DNA of 64,000 nt from Alkalimarinus coralli (GTDB lineage: Bacteria; Pseudomonadota; Gammaproteobacteria; Pseudomonadales; Oleiphilaceae). Position 1 is the first letter of the stretch. The number at the start of each line of letters is the position of its first letter. The notes under the pieces were generated by a model that was given only the letters and a program-made list of their open reading frames with translations, was not told where the DNA came from and made no database searches. Where the stretch lies: the NCBI RefSeq assembly GCF_023650515.1, contig NZ_CP096016.1, forward strand, positions 3,350,001 through 3,414,000. The letters run 5' to 3'. A program made the position numbers and the translations under genes. Positions 45,467 to 54,414 of the stretch are shown here, in pieces.

Positions 45467-45823
45467 CGCTTGAGGGTCATCTGGCAGAACGTGTCGATTG
45501 TGACGTGCTGCGACTAACTGCAACTAACTTCAACTAACTTAAACTAACTACGACACGCATTCGAGTTATCAGCCGACCTTCTCTATGTATTGTAGGCGGC
45601 GTATGTATGGTGGGCGGCGTTGAGGCGTCACCACCAAACGTTTTTTTATGTTTTTTCAGGCTTTTTTAAAATCCCCGTCTAAACTTCAATAATAACCTGA
45701 AGCGTCTGGTTATCAGCCATGCACCTGACAGAGCGTAAGCATAAACACCTTTCCAATAAGTCTGTCACATGCAGGCGCCATATCAAGCGTGCAAACAGAC
45801 ATTAGGCTACTGCGGACTTGTGA
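45467..45823. other. Intergenic region with short tandem repeats
   Basis: No gene. Contains the 10-bp repeat within inverted CGTGTCG/CGACACG (45490-45557), two copies of GGCGGCGT 22 bp apart (45592 onward), and a GGTGG...CCACC element followed by TTTTTTT (45609-45647) that could be a weak terminator for lysE. Confidence 0.5.
45490..45557. repeat. 10-bp tandem repeat framed by a 7-bp inverted repeat
   Basis: Four units of roughly CAACTAACTT at 45511-45550, enclosed by CGTGTCG (45490-45496) and CGACACG (45551-45557). The whole could fold with the tandem repeat in the loop. Confidence 0.75.
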
Positions 45824-46060
45824 ATGATATCCAGCGTTTGGCTCAAGACCGCTTGCTCGCGGCCGATAAGAAAAAGAGCATTAAAAGTTGCAATTATAGT
45901 GGGTAGCATTCTCGTTGGAATCAATCATGGTGATGCATTGATACAAGGGGACGCGGGTGCCTCACAGATGATAAAAATGTTACTGACTTACTTTGTCCCC
46001 TACGCGGTTTCTACCTATGCTGCCGTAGGCGCGACGCTCGAAAATACAAATAATGAATAA
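45824..46060 (+). CDS. NrtS-like small membrane protein (putative nitrate/nitrite transporter)
   Basis: 78 residues with two membrane helices: [20 protein letters not shown] and [20 protein letters not shown]. The INxGD and VPYxVSTY motifs fit the NrtS family, reported as a small nitrate/nitrite transporter. ATG start at 45824 lacks a good ribosome-binding site. It is 11 bp before a soluble chemoreceptor gene on the same strand; whether this pairing has meaning is unknown. Confidence 0.72.
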   Translation: MISSVWLKTACSRPIRKRALKVAIIVGSILVGINHGDALIQGDAGASQMIKMLLTYFVPYAVSTYAAVGATLENTNNE

Positions 46061-46071
46061 CAGGTATCATT

Positions 46072-46974
46072 ATGTTTGGATTTGGTAATAACTCACTCAA
46101 AGAAAACGAAGTTGCAGTTGATAAAAGCGAATTGAGTGAATTAGAACGTAAAGCATCAATTCTTGACCAGTTACTAGCCGACAACCCGCTGCACTCTGCA
46201 AAAAATGTGGTTGATAATGCGCAGAGAGAACATGCCTCTTCTGGCCGAAGACTCAATGAAATAGAGGAAAGCCACCAAGGCCTGGAGTCTTTCGTTGACC
46301 AGATACACCATATTCAAAACAGTGCCCAGGAATCAGAGGTGTCCGCTAAGCATACCGTAGACATGACGGGTCAGTGCTACAACGATATGAGCCAACTATC
46401 GAACAACATTGAAGCATCTGCCAGAGATATTACAGAGTTCACGACACTGCTCGAAAGTCTCGACGAAAGTAACAAAACAATCAGTAAGTTACTTGAGTCG
46501 ATTAAGGCAATTGCCGACCAGACAAACCTGCTTGCGCTCAATGCAGCGATTGAAGCCGCACGCGCCGGTGAACATGGACGAGGGTTTGCTGTTGTTGCGG
46601 ATGAAGTTCGCCAGCTTGCCAATACGTCAAATGAGTCAGCGGAAGAGATTCAGCGGGAAATCACCAAGATTACCGAGATCTCAAACTCTGTCATCAGCAA
46701 GCAACAGGAAGTCGCGGAGGTCATCAATAGCAGTGTCACCATAGCCAATGAAACAATGAATAATTTATCTGGTTTAAAAGATTCCGCCCATAGTAGCGCA
46801 GAGTCGGTTCAAGCCGTTCTGCAAAGTATATCTCACCAGATGCAGGAAGCAGAAACCATTCGCAGCCGGGTACAGCAGCTCGTTGAAGATACTCAAGAGG
46901 CTATTTCAGGCTCAGAAGAGAACGTCAGCCTGGGACAACAGATTGTCAATCAGCTATCATCATTAAGCCATTAA
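46072..46974 (+). CDS. Soluble methyl-accepting chemotaxis protein
   Basis: 300 residues without any membrane segment. The signalling domain has the hairpin tip [23 protein letters not shown] (quoted here as a 20-residue motif in two parts: [23 protein letters not shown]) followed by [15 protein letters not shown]. The N-terminal 60 residues are helical and not a recognised sensor domain. No CheR pentapeptide. It is downstream of the NrtS-like gene and 20 bp before the FliL-like gene. Short length means the cytoplasmic domain is of a reduced class. Confidence 0.88.
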   Translation: MFGFGNNSLKENEVAVDKSELSELERKASILDQLLADNPLHSAKNVVDNAQREHASSGRRLNEIEESHQGLESFVDQIHHIQNSAQESEVSAKHTVDMTGQCYNDMSQLSNNIEASARDITEFTTLLESLDESNKTISKLLESIKAIADQTNLLALNAAIEAARAGEHGRGFAVVADEVRQLANTSNESAEEIQREITKITEISNSVISKQQEVAEVINSSVTIANETMNNLSGLKDSAHSSAESVQAVLQSISHQMQEAETIRSRVQQLVEDTQEAISGSEENVSLGQQIVNQLSSLSH

Positions 46975-46993
46975 TTAGCAACAGGACGGACCA

Positions 46994-47446
46994 TTGATAG
47001 AGCAACATGCACCATCCAAAAATACAGTCACACACCGTTTTGGCTTTCTGCTGGCCGCGCTATTCATTATCTGCTCAACGATCAGCGGCCACAGCCAGGC
47101 AGAAGAAGACGAGAACAAGGTTAATGTTCAGTACGTTGATCTAAAACCTTCGTTTGTCGCTAATTTCGGCGGACCAGCACCAAAGCTTAAATTTGTTAAA
47201 GCAGACATTTCAGTAAGAACAAATACCGTGGCGGCTGCCGGTCTGGTTGAACAGCACATGCCACTGATCAGAAATGAAATTGTACTGCTTTTAAGTGCGC
47301 AGGCAGAAGCCGATATCAGCACCATGGAAGGACAGGAAAAACTAAGGCTAGAGGCGCTGGAGAGGGTGAAGAAAGTTCTGGAAGAAGAAACGGGCTCACC
47401 AACAGCAGAGGATCTGCTATTTACCAACTTTGTGTTGCAGCGTTAA
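46994..47446 (+). CDS. FliL-like protein outside a flagellar operon
   Basis: 150 residues from TTG 46994, with AGGACGG about 7 bases upstream. N-terminal hydrophobic segment (about 16-34) ends in SGHSQA, which looks more like a cleavable signal peptide than a FliL anchor. The rest has the FliL pattern VNVQYVDLKPSFVANF, MPLIRNEIVLLLSAQ and EDLLFTNFVLQR. FliL proteins support stator function at the flagellar motor. It is not with other flagellar genes here, but follows a soluble chemoreceptor, so a motility role is plausible. Confidence 0.78.
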   Translation: MIEQHAPSKNTVTHRFGFLLAALFIICSTISGHSQAEEDENKVNVQYVDLKPSFVANFGGPAPKLKFVKADISVRTNTVAAAGLVEQHMPLIRNEIVLLLSAQAEADISTMEGQEKLRLEALERVKKVLEEETGSPTAEDLLFTNFVLQR

Positions 47447-47581
47447 GTTTGTAACGTAGTGTTTTTCAGAATTAGCCATTGGGCAAGCCAAAACAAACAG
47501 AAAGACGCCATAACAGTCTAACAATGCAGGTCGGGGTTCAATCAGGTAGACACCCTCAAGAGCCCGACCGACAATTTTATA

Positions 47582-47721
47582 GAGACCTTTGCACGATGTT
47601 ACGAGCGCAGCACAGACAAGGCAAAAAATGACGAAAAAGCGTAGTTTATGGGTAATAAATGAGCATTTTGAGCCATTTTTTAACGCCGTATTTGCAAGCA
47701 CAGTAGTCGTGCGAACGTCTC
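47582..47721. mobile_element. 140-bp MITE with 15-bp ends and a 5-bp target duplication
   Basis: Left end GAGACCTTTGCACGA and right end (complement) GAGACGTTCGCACGA match at 13 of 15 positions. The 5-bp TTATA flanks it on both sides (47577-47581 and 47722-47726), a clean target-site duplication. It has no ORF. It lies between the FliL-like and RMF-like genes. I do not know which transposase family moves it. Other bases between 47447 and 47738 show nothing else. Confidence 0.82.
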
Positions 47722-47738
47722 TTATAAATGGATATTAA

Positions 47739-47939
47739 TTATGCAATCCTATGAACAGGTTCTTTAAGTTTGCATGAGTCATATCCATCTTCCCAGCCCG
47801 CTTCCCATGCTGCAGCAATGACTTCTCCGTTGTACGGACACTTCTGACGGTTCATCCCCATCAATCCGGCCATATAACCTTGCTGGTATGCTTTATTGAG
47901 AGACTCGAGGTCCCACCCTAATGAAAAGTCTTTGGCCAT
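47739..47939 (-). CDS. Ribosome modulation factor-like protein (Rmf/CrpP fold)
   Basis: 66 residues from ATG 47939, which has AAGGAG eight bases upstream. The core AYQQGYMAGLMGMNRQKCPY followed by WEAGWEDGYDS follows the RMF pattern (AHQRGYxAGxxGxxxxxCPY...WxxGWxE). RMF makes 70S ribosomes pair into inactive 100S dimers in stationary phase; this divergent homologue could do that or a related job. The promoter should lie in 47940-48308. Confidence 0.75.
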   Translation of the reverse strand: MAKDFSLGWDLESLNKAYQQGYMAGLMGMNRQKCPYNGEVIAAAWEAGWEDGYDSCKLKEPVHRIA

Positions 47940-48308
47940 GAGGCCGCTCCTTTCTTTTTCCACTCATATCCAGAGAGGTCAAGATATTGTTCAACAAAAC
48001 ATCATCGTTCAACAAATTCGTGCCGAGTTGCCATGCGGCTAACAGCAACGCTGTCTATATGGTTCGGCCCTATAGACAACAAACTATCCCTCACTGAGTA
48101 CTATGTGGTAGCCCTACCCTATCGCGGAATATTATCCACAGTTTATTATTATGATTTTACAATAGCGCAACACAGTGAAACATGAAGCGAATTTTTAGAT
48201 CATTTTGTTACGTTTTGTATGCGGGAAACCCCTAATACGACACTAAAGTTAACACAGCTTACATAACGCAACAATAAAGTAGGTTGTTTTTTGTGCGGCA
48301 GATAACGT
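47940..48308. other. Intergenic region before the RMF-like gene
   Basis: No gene. On the minus strand, TTGTTGAAC occurs twice (plus-strand GTTCAACAA at 47989-47997 and 48007-48015), 18 bp apart, just upstream of the RMF-like gene; possible regulatory site. The rest shows nothing I can name. Confidence 0.4.
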
Positions 48309-49916
48309 TTAAGATAGATACTGCGTCATATACTCAGAGAATTCACTTAAATCAGCCTCTTTAAGTTGCTGTTCTTTAAGGAAAGATTCTTTAGCCATTA
48401 ACGCATACTTTTCATCAATAGATGGCTGATGCCCCTGTGATTGAGACACCAGTTGGTGCTTGAGAGATAGCTCCCCGACAAATTCCAGCCAAGAGAGCGA
48501 TTCAGACGCCATTACAGACAAGATGTTGGCGGATGGCGTTAAGTCAGGCTGAATTAACTTTTGCCGCTGCTCCTCAATGGCTGCGATATAACTTTTACCA
48601 TTAGCCTGGCCTTGTTGGCCCAGTGAACCTGCGTCAGCCGCCATCGCATTAACGTCATCAAATATCTTTGCGACCTGCTCAATGCCGTCCAGCAGGCTTA
48701 AGCCCAATTCATTTAAAGGCGCATCACCCGCAGGCGTCTTTAACTTAAGACCGGGCTCTCGACCACGGTTAACAACGGTCTCAAAGTTCCAGTCTAACGC
48801 TTGGCACTCTGCGTCTGAAACAAGCGGGCTATCAGCGATCAGGCAATGAATCAGAAAGGCATCCAGAAAACGAACTTGCTGGGCACTAATACCTAGAGGA
48901 AGAAACGGGTTCAGGTCAAGACAACGAACCTCAATATACTCAACGCCCCGCTGTTGCAGCGCAGAAATTGGTTTTTCGCCAGACTCAGCATTTCGCTTAG
49001 GCCTTATCGAGCTATAGTACTCATTTTCAATTTGAAGGATGTTGGTATTTAACTGGATATATTCGCCATCTTTTTTAACCCCCATCACTTCATAAGCCGG
49101 GTAAGGCTTATGTATCGCTTCCTGTAAGGTGTTGGTGAAGTTGCTTAGGTTATTAAAGCAGATCGCCAGCGAAGACTGGGCGTTGCTATGGTACCCCAGG
49201 TCCCCCATACGCAATGAGGTCGCATAAGGTAAATACCACGTGCCTTTTTCATCAAATGGCTGAAGCGGGTGTCTCATGCCTGCCAGGAAACTCTGGTCAA
49301 GCGCGGGAGACGCACCAAACAGATACATCAGCAACCACGAGTGACGTCGAAAGTTTCTGATAAGAGAGAAGTATTGTTCTGACTTAAAATCCTGCAAAGG
49401 CTGCTTATCGCCCAGTACCACCTGCCACTCTTTCCAGAATGCATCAGGCAGTGAAAAGTTGTAGTGCAGCCCGGCAATGCTTTGCATAATCCGGCCATAG
49501 CGAACATCCAGACCTTTACGGTAGATATGTTTTAGCTTACCCAGGTTTGAGTCGCCATATTCTGCAATGCGAATGCTTTCGTTGCCTTCAATCTTGCAGG
49601 GCATACTGCCAGACCAAAGTACTTCGTCACCCAGGTTGCTCTGTACGAAGCTGTGCACATCGCCCAGGTCTTTCAATAGCCCGTCAACACTTTGCGACAC
49701 AGGCGTAATCAGCTCCATCAACGCTTCAGAGTAGTCTGTGGTGATTTGCGGGTGGGTCAGCGTATGCCCTAATACGTCTGGATGACTGGTCTGAGAGATA
49801 AAGTGACTTGAGTCGACCCGAAGCCCTTCTTTTTCAATTCCTCGTGAAATATTTAACAATTCACGGCGTGCCGCTTCGGAAAGCAGTTCCAGTCGAGCGT
49901 CCAGAGCATTTGTCAT
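48309..49916 (-). CDS. gshA: Glutamate-cysteine ligase (class I)
   Basis: Joins glutamate and cysteine with ATP, first step of glutathione synthesis; partner of gshB at 16862-17821. 535 residues from ATG 49916 (a TTG six bases upstream is possible). Signatures: ISRGIEKEGLRVD near the N-terminus, TDYSEALMELITP, LPYATSLRMGDLGYHSNAQ (class I active-site region), and YIEVRCLDLNPF. The IS1182-like element lies 97 bp upstream of the start and may affect its promoter. Confidence 0.96.
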   Translation of the reverse strand: MTNALDARLELLSEAARRELLNISRGIEKEGLRVDSSHFISQTSHPDVLGHTLTHPQITTDYSEALMELITPVSQSVDGLLKDLGDVHSFVQSNLGDEVLWSGSMPCKIEGNESIRIAEYGDSNLGKLKHIYRKGLDVRYGRIMQSIAGLHYNFSLPDAFWKEWQVVLGDKQPLQDFKSEQYFSLIRNFRRHSWLLMYLFGASPALDQSFLAGMRHPLQPFDEKGTWYLPYATSLRMGDLGYHSNAQSSLAICFNNLSNFTNTLQEAIHKPYPAYEVMGVKKDGEYIQLNTNILQIENEYYSSIRPKRNAESGEKPISALQQRGVEYIEVRCLDLNPFLPLGISAQQVRFLDAFLIHCLIADSPLVSDAECQALDWNFETVVNRGREPGLKLKTPAGDAPLNELGLSLLDGIEQVAKIFDDVNAMAADAGSLGQQGQANGKSYIAAIEEQRQKLIQPDLTPSANILSVMASESLSWLEFVGELSLKHQLVSQSQGHQPSIDEKYALMAKESFLKEQQLKEADLSEFSEYMTQYLS

Positions 49917-49993
49917 GAGCAACCTATTGGCCTAAGTTTAAATGTGAAACTAAATGGGGGCGTTTTTTTAAAACACAAGGCGACACCCTATTC

Positions 49994-50013
49994 GTAGCCG
50001 TGATGAAGCGAAG
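49994..50013. repeat. REP pair copy B, type-1 half cut by the IS
   Basis: GTAGCCGTGATGAAGCGAAG; the last five bases (CGAAG) are duplicated beyond the IS at 51719-51723. Together with 51719-51784 this rebuilds a type-1/type-2 REP pair with GTAG heads outward, as in copy A at 4009-4088. Confidence 0.85.
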
Positions 50014-51718
50014 AGGCTGTGAAAGTATTAACAAGCAAGAGATTCTTTGACTTCAAAACGAACTCGAAGCGAATCTGGCGTCATTACAACGGCCTTTATA
50101 ATTATTGTCTGTAGAAACAGGTAATACTTATAGGCCTTTAAATATAGCTCTGGGCTCCTTCTATTAAGGCGAAACAGAGCTTTATTTTTTATCTCCTCAA
50201 GGAGCCTGTCGAACCCCAACACATTAAGTGCACGTGTGAGATTATAACATAACGCCATTAAACTAAACTCAGCCGCTACCTTCTCTTGGCCTCTTAGCAG
50301 GAAGTGGCTCCAACCTGCTCTAGATTTCATCGTGCCAAATGGGTGCTCAACGAGTGTACTTCGCTCGCGCATTTTTCCTTTGCTTACCTTCATTCGTTCT
50401 TGATGAGCTGTGAGCAGGTCTGCATTCTCACTTCGCCACACGACTCGGCAAGGTATTTTCTCCCCAAGACAGCTTGCTTTTTGGGGGCAGCTTTTACAGA
50501 CTGTTTCTGATGCACTGAAGCGATGAAATACTTGTCCGTTCTGTGTGCGGGGCGACCCTCGTTGGTTTAATGACTCTCCTGCAGGGCACACATAATGATT
50601 TTTCCTCGCATCATATATGAACTGGTCTTTTGTGTACCTTCCCTTTTTCCCTTTACCCCCCGTTTTAGGCTTGGGAACATAAGGTGTTATCTTATCTTTT
50701 ACACACTTAGCAATATGCGCCCCGCTGTAATAGCCCGCATCAGCAAGCACTTCTAACTCATCTGAATTCAGTATTTTCTTTGCTTTTAGCGACATTGGGT
50801 GCAATTGTTTAAGGTCGTTTGGCTCCGTTGTGACTTCTTCGCAAACGATCAAGTGATGCTTGTTATCTACTGCTATCTGTACGCTGTAGCCGGATACCTT
50901 TTGAGTTCCTTTGTTCAGTAAACGGGCATCTTTGTCTGTACTGCTCTCTTGTGTTTTTTTAGATTTTTCTAACCTTTTTAATTCGCTCTCTTTATCTTGT
51001 TTTTCTTTTTTCCAGTCTTCGAGTTGCTGAAGCACTTTTTCCAGTTCAATATCACTGGGCTTGTTTTCTTCTTCCTTTTCCTGCGCATCTTGCTGATCTA
51101 GCTCGTTCTGCCATTGCTCGATATGCGCCTCTAGCTTTTTGAGCTTCTTCTTGAGACCTGTGGTGGTCGTAAAGCTCTTGCGGCTCGCGCTTCCTTTAAA
51201 GAAACTGCCGTCAATAGCAATGCACTGGCCTCCAAACAACGAAAGTTTCTTGCAGAATAAAATAAACTCTTTATGAGTCTCCCGAATCGCACGCCGGTTT
51301 TGGCTGCGAAAATTAGCGATCGTCTTATAGCTTGGCTTAAGCCCTTGAACTAACCACATCACCTCTATATTACGGTGGCACTCTTGTTCCAACCGACGAC
51401 TCGACTTAATGCGGTTTAGATATCCGTAGAGGTAAAGCTTGAGTAACGCACCGGGAGGGTAGGCAGGCTGCCCGCTATTAACCTTGTTTTCTAAGGTATG
51501 TTGATAGCCGAGCTTTCCTAAGTCTAAACATTCAACATAGGCATCAAGGGCTCTGATGGGATGCCTCTCATGCACGTAGTCATCCATATGGCTCGGAAAC
51601 AAATCCCCTTGATCGCGGGAGTGTGTTTTCTTGTATTGTCTTCCCATTTTCTTATATCTTCGAAGTCGTTAGGCGACGATATTATACAGCGGGGAGCCTA
51701 TGGATACTTTCACAGCCT
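50014..51718 (-). mobile_element. IS1182-like insertion sequence, copy 1
   Basis: 1705 bp with perfect 15-bp ends (AGGCTGTGAAAGTAT) and a 5-bp target duplication CGAAG (50009-50013 and 51719-51723). One transposase gene fills it. Same length and, as far as I can compare, same sequence as copy 2 at 58587-60291. It interrupts a REP unit in the gap between tex and gshA. Confidence 0.93.
50028..51647 (-). CDS. IS1182-like transposase (copy 1)
   Basis: 539 residues. DUF772-type N-terminal domain (GALLKLYLYGYLNRIKSSRRLE) and a DDE domain with Asp146 (AIDGSFF), Asp303 (LADAGYYSG) and Glu434 (VEHPFGTMK), interrupted by a Lys/Glu-rich coiled coil (about 165-235) and by a Cys cluster (CPAGESL, CKSCPQKASC, about 353-394). 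Intact reading frame, identical to copy 2. The stop codon touches the right-hand terminal repeat. Confidence 0.93.
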   Translation of the reverse strand: MGRQYKKTHSRDQGDLFPSHMDDYVHERHPIRALDAYVECLDLGKLGYQHTLENKVNSGQPAYPPGALLKLYLYGYLNRIKSSRRLEQECHRNIEVMWLVQGLKPSYKTIANFRSQNRRAIRETHKEFILFCKKLSLFGGQCIAIDGSFFKGSASRKSFTTTTGLKKKLKKLEAHIEQWQNELDQQDAQEKEEENKPSDIELEKVLQQLEDWKKEKQDKESELKRLEKSKKTQESSTDKDARLLNKGTQKVSGYSVQIAVDNKHHLIVCEEVTTEPNDLKQLHPMSLKAKKILNSDELEVLADAGYYSGAHIAKCVKDKITPYVPKPKTGGKGKKGRYTKDQFIYDARKNHYVCPAGESLNQRGSPRTQNGQVFHRFSASETVCKSCPQKASCLGEKIPCRVVWRSENADLLTAHQERMKVSKGKMRERSTLVEHPFGTMKSRAGWSHFLLRGQEKVAAEFSLMALCYNLTRALNVLGFDRLLEEIKNKALFRLNRRSPELYLKAYKYYLFLQTIIIKAVVMTPDSLRVRFEVKESLAC

Positions 51719-51784
51719 CGAAGCGGAATCAAGGGGGAAGTGGTTTTCCTTGATTCCAGTCGTGCCTCCTTTCATCACGGCTAC
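51719..51784. repeat. REP pair copy B, remaining half beyond the IS
   Basis: Starts with the duplicated CGAAG, then CGGAATCAAGGG completing the type-1 unit, a spacer, and a type-2 unit on the minus strand (51750-51784; reads GTAGCCGTGATGAAAGGAGG and ends GGAATCAAGG). Ends 17 bp before the tex stop codon. Confidence 0.85.
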
Positions 51785-51800
51785 AGTATTTGCGCCTATA

Positions 51801-54194
51801 TTATTTCTTGTTCTTTTTTGCCGACTTCATGGCCAACGCTAGCGCGCCTGCCATCGCCCCCTGAGGGCTGCTTTCCCTGTTCTGACTACTTCCCCTGTTC
51901 TGACTACTTCCCCTGTTCTGACTACGTCCACGATTCTGCGGGTTACGGTGCCCCTTTCCGGGCTCAGCGCTTCTCGTTTCAGCGCCGCGTCCACCAGACT
52001 CTTTCCTGGCCTCTACACCCGGTTCATCAGTCAAACGCATAGACAGCCCAATGCGATTACGCGGTACGTCTACTTCCATCACTTTAACTTTTACAATATC
52101 TCCCGCTTTAACCACTTCACGAGGGTCTTTAACAAATGTATTCGATAGCGCAGAGATATGAACTAAACCGTCTTGATGAACACCGATATCAACAAAGGCA
52201 CCAAAGTTAGTTACGTTGGTGACCGCCCCTTCCAGTGTCATCCCCGGCTTGAGGTCGGTAATTTTCTCAATGCCCTCCTGAAAGGCGGCAAAACGAAATT
52301 CAGGCCTTGGGTCTCGTCCGGGTTTATCTAATTCGGCAATAATATCCTTAACTGTTGGGGTGCCGAATTTTTCACTAACATAGTCTTGCGCATTCACCCC
52401 TTTCAAAAAGGCTGAGTCGCCGATAATCGCTTCCACCTTGCGGTTATTTTTCTCGGCAATTTGTTTAACCACATCATAGGCTTCCGGGTGCACAGCAGAT
52501 GCATCCAGTGGGTTCTTACCATTCATCACCCTTAAAAAGCCGGCTGCCTGCTCAAATGTTTTTTCGCCTAATCTTGGTACTTTTTTCAATTCACGTCGGC
52601 CAGCAAAGGCACCATTGAGATTACGGTATTCAACAATATTGTTGGCGATAACCTGATTCAAACCCGATACCCGCGTTAACAGCGGCGCGGAGGCTGTATT
52701 CAGATCGACTCCAACGGCGTTTACACAGTCCTCTACCACCGCATCCAGACTGCGGGCCATCTGGGTCTGACTCACATCATGCTGATATTGACCCACACCG
52801 ATAGACTTGGGTTCAATTTTAACCAGTTCAGCCAGCGGATCCTGCAAGCGACGTGCAATCGATACCGCCCCCCGAATTGTTACATCCAGATCAGGAAATT
52901 CTTTAGCGGCGTATTCAGAAGCAGAATAGACCGAAGCGCCCGCTTCACTCACCGTAATACGCGTCAGCTTCAGTTCAGGGTGTTTCGCCATCAGCTCTGC
53001 TGCTAGTTTATCCGTTTCACGAGATGCTGTGCCGTTACCGATGCTAATAAGCTGAACACGATGTTTTAAACAAAGCGCAGCCAGTATATCAAGCGACTGC
53101 TGCCACTTGTTCTGTGGCGCATGAGGATATATCGCGCAGTGGTCTAACACCTTGCCTGTGGCATCAACGACGGCAACTTTAACCCCTGTTCTTAACCCAG
53201 GGTCCAGGCCCAGTGTTGCTTTTGGCCCCGCCGGAGCAGCAAGTAATAAATCTTTCAAGTTGCTGGCAAATACGTTGATGGCATCGTCTTCTGCTTGCTC
53301 GCGTATCTGCCCCATCAGTTCGGTTTCAAGGTGCGTGCTGAGCTTGATACGCCAGGTCCATCGAACCACTTCCTGCAACCATTTATCAGCAGGGCGATCT
53401 TTATTCTCTATAGCCCAGTGCTCTGCCACCATTGACTCACAGGGGTGGGCGACCTTTCTATCTCCATCAGTATCGCCTACCTCAATACTGTAGTTTAAGA
53501 TGCCTTCATTCCGCCCTCTAAAAATAGCGAGCGCACGGTGAGAGGGTATTTTTTTCAACGCTTCCCGGTGTTCAAAATAATCTCGGAACTTCGCTCCTTC
53601 CTGCTCTTTCCCTTCTGCAACCGTGACCTGTATCTCGCCCTCCTGCCAAAGGAAGGTTCTCAGCCTGCCCAGCAAAGCAGCATCTTCACTAAAGCGCTCC
53701 ATCAATATAAATTTAGCGCCATCTAACGCAGCCTTGGTGTCTGCCACACCTGCGTCGGCATTAATAAATGCTTCCGCCTCTTTTTCAGGGTTCAGTTCAG
53801 GGTTGTCCAGCAAACTATCGGCCAAAGGCTCTAGCCCTGCCTCCCGAGCAATTTGGCCTTTAGTACGCCGTTTCGGCTTGTAGGGGAGGTAAAGGTCTTC
53901 CAGTATGGTTTTAGTCTCAGCGGCTAAAATATCCTGCTCAAGGGCGGGGGTCAGTTTTTCTTGCTCACGGATGCTGGCCAGAATACTCTCTCTTCGGCTT
54001 TCCAGCTCTCTCAAGTAGCGCAAACGATCTTCTATTTGACGCATCTGCGTATCATCTAGCGAGCCGGTCACTTCTTTTCGGTAACGAGAGATAAACGGCA
54101 CGGTCGCACCTTCATCAAGCAACCCCACAGCAGCCGTCACTTGCTGCACTTTTACGCCGATTTCGTCAGCAATACGTTGAGATATTTTATCCAT
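51801..54194 (-). CDS. tex: Transcription accessory protein Tex
   Basis: 797-residue RNA-binding protein of the Tex family. N-terminal helical HTH region, YqgF/RNase H-like domain (about 330-440), helix-hairpin-helix region (about 500-560) and a C-terminal S1 domain (about 650-720; [27 protein letters not shown]). The tail after the S1 domain has the repeat SQNRGS encoded by an 18-bp tandem repeat, longer than in most Tex proteins. Located between gshA/IS and the GGDEF/EAL gene. Confidence 0.95.
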   Translation of the reverse strand: MDKISQRIADEIGVKVQQVTAAVGLLDEGATVPFISRYRKEVTGSLDDTQMRQIEDRLRYLRELESRRESILASIREQEKLTPALEQDILAAETKTILEDLYLPYKPKRRTKGQIAREAGLEPLADSLLDNPELNPEKEAEAFINADAGVADTKAALDGAKFILMERFSEDAALLGRLRTFLWQEGEIQVTVAEGKEQEGAKFRDYFEHREALKKIPSHRALAIFRGRNEGILNYSIEVGDTDGDRKVAHPCESMVAEHWAIENKDRPADKWLQEVVRWTWRIKLSTHLETELMGQIREQAEDDAINVFASNLKDLLLAAPAGPKATLGLDPGLRTGVKVAVVDATGKVLDHCAIYPHAPQNKWQQSLDILAALCLKHRVQLISIGNGTASRETDKLAAELMAKHPELKLTRITVSEAGASVYSASEYAAKEFPDLDVTIRGAVSIARRLQDPLAELVKIEPKSIGVGQYQHDVSQTQMARSLDAVVEDCVNAVGVDLNTASAPLLTRVSGLNQVIANNIVEYRNLNGAFAGRRELKKVPRLGEKTFEQAAGFLRVMNGKNPLDASAVHPEAYDVVKQIAEKNNRKVEAIIGDSAFLKGVNAQDYVSEKFGTPTVKDIIAELDKPGRDPRPEFRFAAFQEGIEKITDLKPGMTLEGAVTNVTNFGAFVDIGVHQDGLVHISALSNTFVKDPREVVKAGDIVKVKVMEVDVPRNRIGLSMRLTDEPGVEARKESGGRGAETRSAEPGKGHRNPQNRGRSQNRGSSQNRGSSQNRESSPQGAMAGALALAMKSAKKNKK
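51875..51928 (-). repeat. 18-bp tandem repeat in the 3' end of tex
   Basis: Three units of CCCTGTTCTGACTACTTC (plus strand; the third with one change) encode the repeated SQNRGS tail of Tex. Likely slippage-prone, giving a tail of variable length. Confidence 0.93.
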
Positions 54195-54414
54195 TAGAGA
54201 ACCTTGTAACGAAGCGAGTTTTCAATATAGCTGTACTAATCTAACAGAGCGTAAACCCAAAGAGAGTAAGCCCATAGAGGGCAGGCATTATAACGCTGAA
54301 CAATATTGAAAAAGTAGCCCTGATCAATCAGCGGCAGAAAAAAGAGCCTATAGCTAACAATCGGGTGCTTGAGATACAGGGGAAAGTTAACAAGAAAGCG
54401 GTATGGAGAGGAGA

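Noticed and set aside
47417-47701. 94-residue minus-strand ORF between the FliL-like and RMF-like genes
   Set aside because: Mostly lies in the MITE and has no start signal or family features.
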